Source: an uncultured Lachnospiraceae bacterium
GTDB lineage: Bacteria; Bacillota; Clostridia; Lachnospirales; Lachnospiraceae
Length of the DNA: 64,000 nt
Assembly (NCBI GenBank): GCA_949840805.1
Contig: CATKXR010000015.1
Span: 22,510-86,509, forward strand
Reading direction: 5' to 3'
In this document: positions 16,719 to 28,800 of the stretch, piece after piece
How positions within the stretch are numbered: position 1 is the first letter of the stretch
How the letters are laid out: each line of letters starts with the position of its first letter
Program-made: the position numbers and the translations under genes
The notes under the pieces: generated by a model
Told to the model about the DNA's origin: nothing
What the model saw: only the letters and a program-made list of their open reading frames with translations
Database searches by the model: none

Positions 16719-18788
16719 ATGAAAAATCAATTGGTAAAAGAAGTGGCAGTGCTTGCAATTTTGGCAGTGCTAGGACGAACCGATCCCGTTTATGCAGGAT
16801 GGCAGAAACAGGAAGACAGTTGGAAATATGAACAAGACGGAGCCTGGGCCAGAGATCATTGGATACAGGATGAAAGCGGTTGGTACTATTTGGGCCAGGA
16901 CGAAAAAATGGCAGTTGGATGGAGAAAGATAGGCGGATATTGGTATTTTTTTAATCCGATATCAGATGGAACCTGCGGCCGGATGATGACAGGATGGCAA
17001 TGGGTCGATGGACGATGTTATTATCTGGCACAGACAGGCAATATTTATCCGGAAGGAGCCATGTACAGGGGAGAAAGGACGCCCGATGGATACCAGGTAA
17101 ATGATAACGGAGCCTGGACAGATGATAAAGGAAATGTGATGGAGATTTGTGGAAAGGGAATATTGACAAATACTATCCAGGGCAAGGTAAATGGAAATAC
17201 GGTTTTATCAGGCAAAGGGAGGAGTGGAAGTGGCAGCGGAGGCCATGGGAATGGTAATAAAAACAGCAAAAATAGTAATGGAAATAGTGGAAATGGCAGC
17301 AAAAGCGATGTGTCTGGCAGTGAAGAAAGCGTAAACAGCAGCAGGAATAATGAAAAAAACAATGAGGAAGGGAAGGAAGCTATAAATATTGCAGCGACCA
17401 GCTCTAATGCCAGGATGACAGACTGGTATGTCTATTTTGTAGATGAAGATACGCATCAGACATTGCTGGCCAAGACACGGCAGGGAGAGATCAAAGATGG
17501 AGAAAGTCTTGTACTGAACTTTCAGGAAAGAATCGTAGATCAGAAAGGCCAGGTGTGGGAGTCGGTTATTAAGCCGCCTTTCATTTTGGAGGTATATGGC
17601 CCGGGAGACCAGATATTTTACATAGAATATCATTTGGCAGGAACCCTGAAAGCAGACAGGGACCCGCATCAGAATGAGAAGGAACGCCTGAAATCGTGGC
17701 TGGAAACAGCAAAGGAGCAGGAGGAAAAACTTACAGGGGAGGATACATTGTCCATTCCGGACAGCCGGTTTTTTGTGTCAGGGCAGAAAGAAAATGACGG
17801 ACGTCTTCTGACGGCTGCAGGCCAGATCCCGGATTTTGAGGAATGTGCCTTATATGTGATCGGCATAAATATGGAACCGAATGGAAGAATCCTTAAAGAT
17901 TTTTACCGGGAAGAGATTACATATTCGGAACAAATGGAGGACCGATTTGAGTTAGACGGAAATATTTATACGGTCGTTCGTTTTTCTGTAGAAAAAAGAG
18001 AAATTAAAGAAGAAAAGGAAGATAAGGAAGACAATAATTATCTGTGGAAGGATCCGGAGACGGTTCATCATTGGGATTTAGGTGATGTGATGTCCGGAGA
18101 AATTTACGGTGTGACTTATACATTTCGGTGTATTGACCAGAATTATTCCGATCAGGCAGGAAATCATCGCCAGGGGGCATTGTTCTTATGCGATTCCGTG
18201 ATACCTGCAGATTTTGGCTCGTCTTATTCTTATGAGCGTCTGGAGGATGGAAGTTATGGATATGTGTTCTGTCCGGGACCTATTGTGAATTTTGGTGAAT
18301 CCAATGATTATAAGTATTCCAATATCCGGAAGTGGCTGCAGAAGACGGAGGAAAATTTCCCATATGCAAAGGATATTGATATTGGCACTTCGGTGGCTTA
18401 CGCGGGGAGTACCGATTTGAACATGTACAGCCAGTTTCAGGAATCGGATTTAAAGGGCAGCCCTATTGGGAATCAGAAGCTTACAGGAAAGCTGTTTGTT
18501 TTGTCTGTGGATGAGGCTTTCAAATATCGTGACTGGCTTTGGCGCTTTAATGGTTCGGAAGAAGAGAATCCACAGAGCCAGACAGGAACGTTTTCCAATG
18601 GATATTGGCTGAGGAATCCTATGGGTACGTCTTGGGAATATGATTCGGATTTTGTTTATGCGGTAGATCTGGCGAACGGAACGATCCGCCCTATGGGAAT
18701 ACTCCCGGAAGGGGAAACGGAGGATGAAGAATTAGGGGTAACATGTCCTGTTGGAGTAAGGCCGGCATTTGTAATGCCGCAGGAATAA
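16719..18788 (+). CDS. Surface protein: cell-wall-binding repeats plus DUF6273-like domain
   Basis: A 689-residue exported protein. A signal peptide (about 1-26, ending VYA|GWQ) is followed by choline-binding-like cell-wall repeats at about 27-130 (GWYYLGQDEKMAVGWRKIGG, YWYFFN, MMTGWQWVDGRCYYL). Next come a Gly/Ser/Asn-rich linker at about 160-225 and a mixed domain at about 230-430. The C-terminal domain (about 445-689) has the features of DUF6273 (YWLRNP and a final VGVRPAFV), a C-type-lectin-like fold in many Firmicutes surface proteins. It should sit non-covalently on wall glycan or teichoic acid and show the lectin-like domain outwards. It is the first gene of the surface locus, and the second starts 18 bp after its stop. 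The ligand is unknown. Confidence 0.8.
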   Translation: MKNQLVKEVAVLAILAVLGRTDPVYAGWQKQEDSWKYEQDGAWARDHWIQDESGWYYLGQDEKMAVGWRKIGGYWYFFNPISDGTCGRMMTGWQWVDGRCYYLAQTGNIYPEGAMYRGERTPDGYQVNDNGAWTDDKGNVMEICGKGILTNTIQGKVNGNTVLSGKGRSGSGSGGHGNGNKNSKNSNGNSGNGSKSDVSGSEESVNSSRNNEKNNEEGKEAINIAATSSNARMTDWYVYFVDEDTHQTLLAKTRQGEIKDGESLVLNFQERIVDQKGQVWESVIKPPFILEVYGPGDQIFYIEYHLAGTLKADRDPHQNEKERLKSWLETAKEQEEKLTGEDTLSIPDSRFFVSGQKENDGRLLTAAGQIPDFEECALYVIGINMEPNGRILKDFYREEITYSEQMEDRFELDGNIYTVVRFSVEKREIKEEKEDKEDNNYLWKDPETVHHWDLGDVMSGEIYGVTYTFRCIDQNYSDQAGNHRQGALFLCDSVIPADFGSSYSYERLEDGSYGYVFCPGPIVNFGESNDYKYSNIRKWLQKTEENFPYAKDIDIGTSVAYAGSTDLNMYSQFQESDLKGSPIGNQKLTGKLFVLSVDEAFKYRDWLWRFNGSEEENPQSQTGTFSNGYWLRNPMGTSWEYDSDFVYAVDLANGTIRPMGILPEGETEDEELGVTCPVGVRPAFVMPQE

Positions 18789-18806
18789 AAATAAGGAGGC
18801 GGGTCT

Positions 18807-21800
18807 ATGAGGCAATATAAAAAGAAAGCGGCAGGTTTTCTGATAACAGCAATGTTTTTTCATGGTGCAATGTCAGTGCTGGCAGACGTACCAGTACAGG
18901 AATATGTGCCGGCAATCGCGGAAGCCACTGTTGGAGAACCTGTAAAAAATGCAGGGAGATATGAGCTTGCGACGCCATCTAAGGCAGAAGAAAATATAGA
19001 GGAATCAGGCAAAAGAAACGAAATAAATTTTGTCAAAGTTGCAACTCAGGCAAATGCCAGAGAGGACGATTTGTGGGAATGGATGTTTGCCATGCTGGAA
19101 GAGGAAGAACCAGAAAATTATGAAGATTTTCTGGCCTGGTATGAAGCCTGTGAAGAGGAGATAACAGAAACCTATCATAAAGTTTCAGGCATTGAAATGA
19201 TGTCTTCAAGTGTAGGGGATCTGTGGGAGAATTGGAATGCAAATATGGACTTTCCTGGAGACGGGACAAAAGGAGCCCCTTTTCAGATTGACAGTCTCTC
19301 GCGTCTGATGGGGTTGTCTGAGGCTGTAGCTGCAGGAGTAGATTATGAAGGAAAATATTTTGAACTGACCAGGGATATTGATTTAGGTAATCTTACGGCC
19401 AATTCCGGAAATTGGAACCCTATTGGATGGTATCAGAACCAGGGTGAATTAGGTGGGGAAGTCAGCCATCCGTTCCGCGGAAATTTTGACGGAGGAGGCC
19501 ATACCATTTCAGGCCTGAAGATTGTCAGACCATCTCTTACTCTTACCAATATCGGGCTTTTCGGAGTAATTGACGGCGGTTCGGTAAAAAATCTGAGCAT
19601 AGAAGCAGAGGACATTGTGGGGGAAGACAATACGGCAGTTTTGGCAGGAGCAATCCTGGGAGATGCTGTGATCTATGGAGTAACGGTTTCCGGATATGTC
19701 AATTCCAACGGAAACGCAGGAGGAATTGCAGGTGAGGTGACAGGTTCTGAAAAGAGAGTGACAATTGAAAACTGCAGCTCAGAAAGTATCGTGCTGAATT
19801 CTGAAGGAAGAGATAAGTATGTGGGAGGAATTGCAGGAAATGTGCAGAATGCATGGCTGGTGGACAGCCAGGTTACTACTCAGGACGGAGATTCCAACAG
19901 AATCCGGGGTAAAGGTTATGTAGGCGGGATTGCCGGGAGAACCAATCATGCGGATCTGTACAATTCTTATGTGAGCGGAACCATAGGTGGAAACGGAAGT
20001 CAGGCTGCAGGAGGGATGATCGGGAAATATCAGAGCGGAAACATGGTATTGGCGCGGATGGCAGGCAAGATTTCCTCCACCAATAACGGAACGGCATCCA
20101 GGGAGGGGACATTTGTGGGAACCAGGGAATCCAAGGACCGTTTTACCTATGGGACGGAGAAAAATAATCATTTCAGTTATCTTTTTACGAATGATGGGGC
20201 AAAAGCCAAAGTAGTGTCGGGAAGTACTATTGACGGAGACAATAGTTTCACAAAAGAAGCCCATATTGGTTATTGGACGGACAATGAGAAAAAGTATACG
20301 ATCGTGGCCGGCCGGACGGAGGCAGACAGTGGCGAGCGCTATTTTTATGAGGAGCTGGAGGATGCGGTCCGCTACATTGTGACTCAGAAGCTGGACCGGG
20401 AATTTACAGCGGGAGAATATGCAGATGGCATTTCATTTCGTATTGACCATTTTGCACCCGGGTATATGGGAGAGCCGGTAAGGGGGTACTTGGTATCTGT
20501 TCCTCGTATTGACGCGAAAAATGACAATGGGACTTTTGATACAGACGTAGCAAAACTGACAGCAATTTCAGCTACCAGTAATTCTTACCATCGGACGATC
20601 CATAAAGACCATGCAGCGGCGATTGTGCCAGGTTCTGTAGTGACGGTGACGACCGCGCCGAAAAATACAGGAGAGAACCGATACCAGATGGTTATGGATA
20701 CCAATGAGCCAGGAGGTGTGAAAGCGCCGGTTTTTTTAGATGAATCGGGAAGATGGGTGGAAATGGATTATGTAAATGGAGGTTCCTACAGCTTTATCAT
20801 GCCGGAATGCGATACGGAGTTAAACGTGGAATACATTAAGGTGACTACCAGACTGGCCGTAGAACCGGAAGAGACGTCCATTCATGTCGTTCAAACCCGC
20901 AGCGGAGACAGGAAGAACCCAAAGATTGTTACGGAGGTTACGAATCAGGAAGGTATCTTGATTGCCCGTTATATTGATTCAAATCCCGATGTTTCTGTGC
21001 AGGTGCAGCCATTGACGGTCCATGGACAGCATAATGGTGCAGGATGGACGGCAGACCGTACTGTCAGGTGGTCCGTGGATGACACGAACCTTCTGATGAA
21101 TTTGTCGGAAACAGGCTACACGGTAAAGGATGCGGTGATTCTGCCTAATCTGGATTCTGCTTTTATCCAGGGTATTATCAACCGGGAGGTGCAGGCGCAG
21201 GCAGACGGGCAATATCAGGAAAAAATCAACAATACGATCTATACTCAGAATGCAGTGGTAACTGGCTCCACGAATCCGGAGACTTCTGTAGATAACCGGG
21301 CTGTCTATGGAAATTGCCGGGTGAAAGTGACCTTCCGGATCCTGGATAATACGACTGTGCGGGTGGAAGGGATGGCTTTAAACCGGGATGAGATTTCGTT
21401 TACTGTCACACGCAAACTGACTGGCGACAGGAAAAATCCCAAAGAAACCATAAGTTGTTCGGGACCGGTGATTCTGACCGCAACGTTAAATCCGGTTCGT
21501 CCTTTTTTTAAGAATGTTTCCTGGAAGGCCAAAGAGGAAGGAAAGATTGTTTTGCTCACTCCGTCAGGAGAGAATACTCAGGACTGTCAGATTGCGGTAA
21601 ATTATGACCCGTCAGGGGCTCAAAATCCTGCATGGATTCAAAATATTATCCTGGAGGATAATGAGAAGAGGAATAAGGATCCCTATGGAAAGCTTACAGG
21701 AAAAGGAAACTACAAAGAAATGGTTACGGCAGTCAGTGAGGACCAGACCTACGGTCATGTGATGGTTTCGTGTCCGGTGAATATTTATTTTGTCACGGAA

Positions 21801-22835
21801 GATGAGACCGTGATTCATCCGGAAAAAATTTCTATGAATAAAGGAAAGCTGTCTTATAATTTGTCTTATGATTATAGCGGAAATATTTATTCTGAGATTA
21901 AAAAAAGAAATGGTTTCGGGGCGAAGGAGACTCTCAAAGCGGTTGTTATGCCGGTGCTTGCAGAGGAGAAACTATATTCTCCTTATGACAGGACCATATT
22001 GTGGAGTTCGTCAGATCCGGACGCAGTGATTGTGGAAAACGGAAAGATTACGGTACGTGACCAGGCAGGATGGATTAAAGAGACGTTAAAAACGTATCCT
22101 TATGAGGCAAAGAAAACCGTCCTCATTACAGCTAAAACAAGGGATAACGGGCTGTCTGCCCAGTGTGAAGTAAACCTTACGTTTAAAGCGAATGCCACAT
22201 ATATATCCTATAGCAGCAGAGGAAGTTCCGGCGGCGGAGGCGGAGGAAGCAGTTTGGGAAGTTCCTCCGGCAAGAGCAGTGTCGTAACGGCAGGCAGTGC
22301 AGGCGGAAGCGGGGCAGCCGGTCCCGGGGTGGCCCTTTTGGGAACCGTAACTTTAAATGGAGATGAAGTGCCAAAATCAGCAGAACCAGGAAGCGGACTG
22401 CCGGATTATGTGGTATCAGGAAGCTGGGTGAAGGAAGGTTTAAACGGTTGGAAGTTTTCAGATGGAAACCGAAATTATGTCAATGAATGGGCGGCGGTGG
22501 TGAATCCTTATGCGGATATCGGGGCAGGACAGAGTTCCTATGACTGGTTTCGGTTTGATATGGACGGATTTATGATGTCAGGATGGTATCAGGATAAGGA
22601 TGGTAACTTATATTATTTGAATCCCCGGTCAGACGGAACAATGGGCAGGATGTTTACCGGATGGAACTGGATAAAAGGCGTCGATGGAAATGAATACTGC
22701 TATTATTTTAATGAGAAATCGGATGGATTGAAAGGTGCGCTTGTGTGTTCTGCAGTGACCCCGGATGGGTACATGGTAGATGATTCAGGAAGGTGGATGA
22801 AAGACGGGAAACCTCAGATAAAAGTAAAACCATAA
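18807..22835 (+). CDS. GLUG-repeat surface adhesin with C-terminal cell-wall-binding repeats
   Basis: A 1342-residue exported protein. A signal peptide of about 27 residues is followed by a helical acidic region. A beta-helical part with GLUG-type repeats comes next (NIGLFGVIDGG near 248, GNAGGIAGEVTG near 301, YVGGIAGNVQN near 336, YVGGIAGRTNHA near 369). Several Ig/strand-rich segments span about 480-1130, two of which share a GDRKNPK motif (near 700 and 870). A Gly/Ser linker (about 1138-1175) and choline-binding-like repeats (about 1210-1340, GWYQDKDGNLYYLN) end it. The anchor is at the C-terminus, the reverse of the preceding protein. RBS AAGGAGG lies 8 nt upstream. GLUG domains occur in clostridial adhesins and IgA-protease-like proteins. 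A binding role is likely but unproven. Confidence 0.82.
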   Translation: MRQYKKKAAGFLITAMFFHGAMSVLADVPVQEYVPAIAEATVGEPVKNAGRYELATPSKAEENIEESGKRNEINFVKVATQANAREDDLWEWMFAMLEEEEPENYEDFLAWYEACEEEITETYHKVSGIEMMSSSVGDLWENWNANMDFPGDGTKGAPFQIDSLSRLMGLSEAVAAGVDYEGKYFELTRDIDLGNLTANSGNWNPIGWYQNQGELGGEVSHPFRGNFDGGGHTISGLKIVRPSLTLTNIGLFGVIDGGSVKNLSIEAEDIVGEDNTAVLAGAILGDAVIYGVTVSGYVNSNGNAGGIAGEVTGSEKRVTIENCSSESIVLNSEGRDKYVGGIAGNVQNAWLVDSQVTTQDGDSNRIRGKGYVGGIAGRTNHADLYNSYVSGTIGGNGSQAAGGMIGKYQSGNMVLARMAGKISSTNNGTASREGTFVGTRESKDRFTYGTEKNNHFSYLFTNDGAKAKVVSGSTIDGDNSFTKEAHIGYWTDNEKKYTIVAGRTEADSGERYFYEELEDAVRYIVTQKLDREFTAGEYADGISFRIDHFAPGYMGEPVRGYLVSVPRIDAKNDNGTFDTDVAKLTAISATSNSYHRTIHKDHAAAIVPGSVVTVTTAPKNTGENRYQMVMDTNEPGGVKAPVFLDESGRWVEMDYVNGGSYSFIMPECDTELNVEYIKVTTRLAVEPEETSIHVVQTRSGDRKNPKIVTEVTNQEGILIARYIDSNPDVSVQVQPLTVHGQHNGAGWTADRTVRWSVDDTNLLMNLSETGYTVKDAVILPNLDSAFIQGIINREVQAQADGQYQEKINNTIYTQNAVVTGSTNPETSVDNRAVYGNCRVKVTFRILDNTTVRVEGMALNRDEISFTVTRKLTGDRKNPKETISCSGPVILTATLNPVRPFFKNVSWKAKEEGKIVLLTPSGENTQDCQIAVNYDPSGAQNPAWIQNIILEDNEKRNKDPYGKLTGKGNYKEMVTAVSEDQTYGHVMVSCPVNIYFVTEDETVIHPEKISMNKGKLSYNLSYDYSGNIYSEIKKRNGFGAKETLKAVVMPVLAEEKLYSPYDRTILWSSSDPDAVIVENGKITVRDQAGWIKETLKTYPYEAKKTVLITAKTRDNGLSAQCEVNLTFKANATYISYSSRGSSGGGGGGSSLGSSSGKSSVVTAGSAGGSGAAGPGVALLGTVTLNGDEVPKSAEPGSGLPDYVVSGSWVKEGLNGWKFSDGNRNYVNEWAAVVNPYADIGAGQSSYDWFRFDMDGFMMSGWYQDKDGNLYYLNPRSDGTMGRMFTGWNWIKGVDGNEYCYYFNEKSDGLKGALVCSAVTPDGYMVDDSGRWMKDGKPQIKVKP

Positions 22836-22898
22836 AAGCCCTGGGGAATCAGAAGCCGTTTCGATTTCAGGAAAATGGGGAGGGGAAAGACAGACTAG

Positions 22899-25800
22899 AT
22901 GCAAAAGTGGATGAGAAAAATAAGGGGAAGGCGATGCTATGCCGGGATAATGGCGGGCCTGTTGTTCGGAATGATATTTTTGCCATACTTGAATTTGCCG
23001 GGCAAGGCTTATGGATCGGTTTCTTTTGGTGAAGGGGAACTCAGCTATAGTGAGGAGCTGGTAGCTTTGTGGGACGGGCTGGCTGCGGCGGAGAATATGG
23101 AGCGGACAGATTTTATTGGCCACATGACATGCACCTTTCCTATTGCAGGTGTTGTGATTTATAAGCAGCAGACAAGCGTAAGCCCTGGCGGAAAATGGAA
23201 GGATTATGAATATCGCAATATGTACTGTATTTCCCACAGCCGGGAACTGGCGGAAAATCCAAATACTACTATGGAAACCTCGGCCATCTGGTATATGAAA
23301 AAAGAACCTTATACTCTGAGAAATCTGCCGGATTCTATTACGAGCCGTATAACGGATCAATATCGCAGGCGTTTTAATTTTTTGCTTATGGCATATGGGG
23401 CTAATTATGAGGCGTATCAGGGAGGCGTTAATTCGGACCCGGTGATCGGAACGGCTAACTACTATTTGTGTCAAAGCTTTTGCACCCTGTCAGAAGAGGC
23501 GAAATTTACCGGAGACCGGGCTCATGACTGGGGGATGTACCGGCAGCATGCCACCCAGATTGCAAACCTTTACAACCCTTCAAAACTGGGGAGCAACCAG
23601 GTGTATCTGGACATGTTGGAGAATATGGAGACGACTTTCAATGCTGTCTGGAATACGGCAAAGGTGGCAGCGGATTGTGTGGAATCTTCGGACACCGGCT
23701 ATGTGTTTCATCCGTCTATTGCCCTGGAAGGAGATGGGATGTATCATGCCAGGTATGTGCTGACGCCAGAGACAAAAGAATTTTTCGGTTCTTCGTCCAT
23801 CACGCTCCATGGAGACTGGAGCTTTGAAATCACAGAAAACGCGATTGATTTCAGATCGCCGACCGGCCGGCTTTCTGATGATGGTTATGTAGCGGAGATT
23901 GATCTGGCCAATGCCAATGGCATTATCCGGAAGATGATCGGAAATGAAAGCGTGAGGGAAGTTCATATGCCGGTAAAAATAGGAAACCGTTGGAGCCTTA
24001 CCTTTGCTCAGGGCAACTTGATATCCAATTTAATAGAAGAAATGAAAATTGTAGTAGGAAGCCCGGAAGCAGGAACCCCGCCGATCTCTGCGGCGCCTCA
24101 TCCTGCGTCATCTACAGTAGTCCGGTACAAGCATACGGAAAAATGGCAAGCGGATTATGTAGTGAATTTAAGGAAAATGGACGCAGAGACAAAAGAACCC
24201 TTAGAAGGAGCCTGGTTTGATATTCTGGAGGCTTTTGACGACAGCCAGCTTGAAGGGAGCATTCTGGAGGATGATAACTGGGACAATGACAACGGAAGTC
24301 AGTTTATGCGATGGAAAGGCTGGGACAGCCCATATGGCGAGAACGGTGACGGAGATCCTTGTGAGAAGGACCAACAGGTTACGGACAGCGAAGGATGGCT
24401 TGTGGAGGCGGATTCCCTGGGAGCAGGGGAATTACAGCCATCCGGTGTCCATGCGCACCGGGATACGAAATATTACTCTTATACGAAAGGGTACTGTGGC
24501 GGTCATCTGGAGCCGGAGGAGGATGATGAAGAGGATGACGGAGGCGAAGCATCCGAGGAGTATGAGCGCCAGATCGAGATCTGTGAGAGCCTGGCGGCAG
24601 CAGGGGGATTTTATCACTCCCTGGACGGCGGGGCAAGAGAGCTTCTCGAAGCAGACCGGAACCGCCATTATGAGGAATTCGTATCCCTGTCCTATGAATA
24701 TTCAGCCAGGGAGACAGCGGCAAGGAATGGATATATTCTTCACAACCAGGATCAGGTTCATGAGCCTTTTGAGAATGTTTTTGACGGGATTCATCAGGAT
24801 ACGGTTCCTGTTGAGACAGTGACGGTTCATTCCAGCCAGTATTATGCTTTACAAGGAGGAGAAAGCAGGGAAAAAAGGAAAGAAAAAAACAGAATAGAAG
24901 AAATAACTTTGACGGAGGATGATTTTATCCGAGAAGAGGATGATTTAGACCGGGAGACAGTTGATTTTGTCCATAGGGCAGATGATGTTAATCAAGAAAT
25001 TCCATATCTGACTGCCAAATCCCGGTATTTTATGGCAGTTGCCGGAAGTAATGATGCCATAAAGACGGAAGTAATGCCAGGAGAGGAGGCAGATCTGGAC
25101 CATGTGTGGATTTTGGACGAGGATGGAACGTATGAGGAGGATTCGGAATATGGTATGGAGGATGAATGGGATACAAGTCCGTATGCGGCAAGCCCGTCTA
25201 ACGCAGGTTCATTGAAAGCAAGCCCGGCCAATGCCAGTAGTCCGGATGTCGATCCATCTGATCTCAGGCTTCCTGTAAGAACTCTGTTTCTCCCAGGGGG
25301 AATCCGGTCATCCGGAACCGGAGGAAAGGGAATGAGGATACAGCAGAGGAGGAAGAAAACAGCCAGGGATAATTCTGTCCGCAGTTCGGCAGAGATGCAG
25401 GAATCCCAGATAACGCACATATCACCGGCAGATCCTGATTACTCTGAAAGCGGCGGCGCAGACTGGGTTTTTGAAATTTATGACAACCGGACAGAAGCGG
25501 AAGTACACATTAACAAGCGTGATCTGCTTTTAAAGAGGGGAGAGAATGAAAATTATAATTCTTATGGGGATACTCAGGGGGACGGATGCTTAGAAGGCGC
25601 GGTTTATGGATTGTATGCGGCGGAAGACATCATTCATCCGGATGGGAAAACGGGGGTGGTTTTTGAAAAGGGGAATTTAGTGGCAATAACGTCTACAGAT
25701 AAAAATGGGGATGCTTCTTTTATGGCAATCACTGAGGCGCCGGGGACGGTCTATGATTACAGCCAGGGCAGGACAGTCAGGACAGGGTTTGCAGGGCCGG

Positions 25801-28800
25801 GGAATGCATATACCGAAAATATCCATATGAACACCAGTAATCCCGATAGCAGTCAGGGGGAAAGGTGGTACTATCCTTTAACAGACAACCAGTCTGATAA
25901 TGGAAATTGCTGGATTGGAAGGCCGCTGCTCTTAGGTTCCTATTATATTCAGGAACAAACCCGCTCTGAAGGGTATGAATTGTCTGTATATGGGATAGAT
26001 GCAGATATATCCAACCGTAATAGCTGGCTGGCCGGCGGAAGCCCGGAGGCAAAGGGAAACGTTCAGGTGAAGAAGGTAGAAGGAAATGTCCGGCTGATGG
26101 AGGATACGCAGAAGGAAGAAACGGTGACAGAGATACACCTTTCCGGCAGCGGCGCTGATTACGGATATGATATTTCCGTTAAAAACATATCGCCGGAGGC
26201 CCATCCTGGCTTTTGGCTGACCACTTTGGGGAAAAAGGAGGTATACCGGGAATGGAAAGAGCCGGAGATTTATTATGGAACAGAGGAAGCTGCCTATGGG
26301 ACACCTGTTATGATTGACGGCAAAACCGTGGAAGCAGAAGAAGGGGAGGTAAAAACGCTTCCAAATGGAGAGAACATCGTAATCGGCCATACGATGAAAA
26401 TGGCAGTATCACCGGAAAATGTGGTTATAACAGGGCAAAAGGGCGCAATCCGAACCTTGGATATTCAGTATATACCAGAGCTTACGGGGATTGCCGGAGG
26501 AAATGAAGCAGCTTTTATCAATAACTGCAATCAGGCATTTTCGTCTATCGGTTTACAGGTGCCTGATGGAGATGCTCCGTATTTTCTGGTGGAATTAGGA
26601 GACGATGCCTTATGGGCCAGGAATCTTTATGCGTTTTTGGCCAGAGAAGATTGTCCTGCTTTTAACGGGGCAAGGCTGGAGAAAGTCATAAGGAAAAACG
26701 AAAAGGCTTACGGAGTGCTCCGGTATTCTTTTCTTGAAGACGGGAAAGGGATGCCAGTGGTGTTCAGCACTCCGGACCAGACTTTTTATGTGCGGTATCC
26801 GGTGGTTTATTCGGACGGTTCGGATGGATATGCCTATCGCGGATATCCGCTGTCCGGGCTGGAGGAGGAGAATTATGAAAGAGGAGTTTATCTGTACCGA
26901 TGGATCCGGGTACCTAATGTGAAGCCGGAAAATCAGGTCGGTTTGTATGAGGATTTATCACGGATTTCTTATGTGAGCGCCCAGGAATTCCGGTCCTTAT
27001 GGGTATATGGGGATGGGGAACTGCTTCGGGCACAAGACGGGAGTATCTATCAGAAAGAATACACCCGTTATGTGGACAGATCCGGGTATCAGATGATCGA
27101 AACGGCCGTCTATGAAGAAATAGAAGCAGCCTATGATCCGGTCAGCCGGACATGGAAGCTCCATGGCACGCCAGAACAGATTTCTCCGGACGGAAGTATG
27201 ATGATAACCGTCCGTTATGGAAACCGCTTTGGAGGAGAGACCAAAAGCATTACAGTGGCTGCCGCTCCTTCTATGAATCTTACGGGAACCTATGTGCAGC
27301 CCGTGATTCTGGCGTACCCGGGCCAGGATTCTGTTTATGAGGATGCAGGAACAAGGCAGGTTCCTGTGGAAGTGTCAGAGCGCGCAGTCATTCAAAAACT
27401 TCAGGTGAGGAAGGATATAGAAAAGACCTCCTACAATAATACGAATTCTTATGGGAAAATTCACGAGGACTGGTTTACAAGGATATTTGGCGGTTACTAC
27501 CAGAACGGAGATGCAAAAGCCGCTGCCGGGAAAATGGATAATTTCCGGTTTAAGGCGTATCTTAAGTCTAACCTTGCCAGGCTTTACCGATGGGAGGACG
27601 GTCAGGTGGTCTGGCAGGATCGGATGGGAAGAGAAATGGATGAGGCAGAGGTCCTTGGGGAAAATAACCGTTTCCCGGAGCTGGTTCGGAAAATCCACAC
27701 CAAGGTACTGCATCAGACAGAGCCTCTTTTTCAGGATTCTGAAATGGCTGTAGTGGCAAACGAAAGGCTGTATGAATATACAAATGACAAGATTAAGGAA
27801 GAACCAGAAAAAGGATATACTGCGATTTTAGAGACCACCTGGCGGACGGCAGAGGACAAAGAAGGCATAAGGGTGGTAAAAGCATACAATTATGAGAAAT
27901 TTTTTGATGCGATACAAGTGGCAAATCATGATAAATGGGACGATAGAGCGCCTTCTTATACAAGCTGGCATCCTATTGGCAACCAGGCGAACCGGACGGA
28001 AGAAGCTATAGAGAATGCCCGGGTATCAGACCAGGTGCGTCAGTTTGCCATTGACTGGTATCTGCAGGATGAGGTGAAAAAACTGGCAGAGCCGGTACAA
28101 GACAGTCCCGGTGAAACTCAGGCGGCAAAAGGACAGGTATCCTACCCGGATGAAATTTATGACCGGGCGCTTCGGGCAGCGATTTTAAAATCAGAAAATT
28201 ATTTAAAACCGTTTTTTTTATACGATCTGGATGAAATCTATGCGGTCTTATGGGATGGGGAAGAAGGAGGCGGAAGTGATAGAGATGTCTCTACCCTTTC
28301 GGCGGATATGATTTATGAGGAGGATGGGGGCTATTATGGAATATCGGCATATCTGCCTTATGGCACTTATGTAGTGGTAGAGCAGCAGCCGAAGTATTCC
28401 GGATCCGAATACGGAAAGAACTTAATGGATTTTAAAAATAAACATTATGAGGTTGATAAGCCTAAGGAGATAAGCCTCCCTTCTCTCTATGCAGGATACG
28501 ATGGTTTTCAGGCATCTCCGGAATTGATGAATAAATATTACTGCTATGACGGGACTATGGCACAGTCAGAGATGGAGCGAAAATATCATATTCGTTTTCA
28601 TGAAGAAGACCATGTAATCCAGGCCCATAACCATCATGGAGATTTTGAAATCTATAAATATGGCATGGATATCAGACTGATTGACAATGGGATGCCAGAG
28701 GCTTTGGGAAGGGGGAATTATTTTTCTCTTACCCAGGATTCCCATAAGCCTTATAAAAATTATTATAATAAAAACGACGACCGGAAAATGGGAGAGGTGG

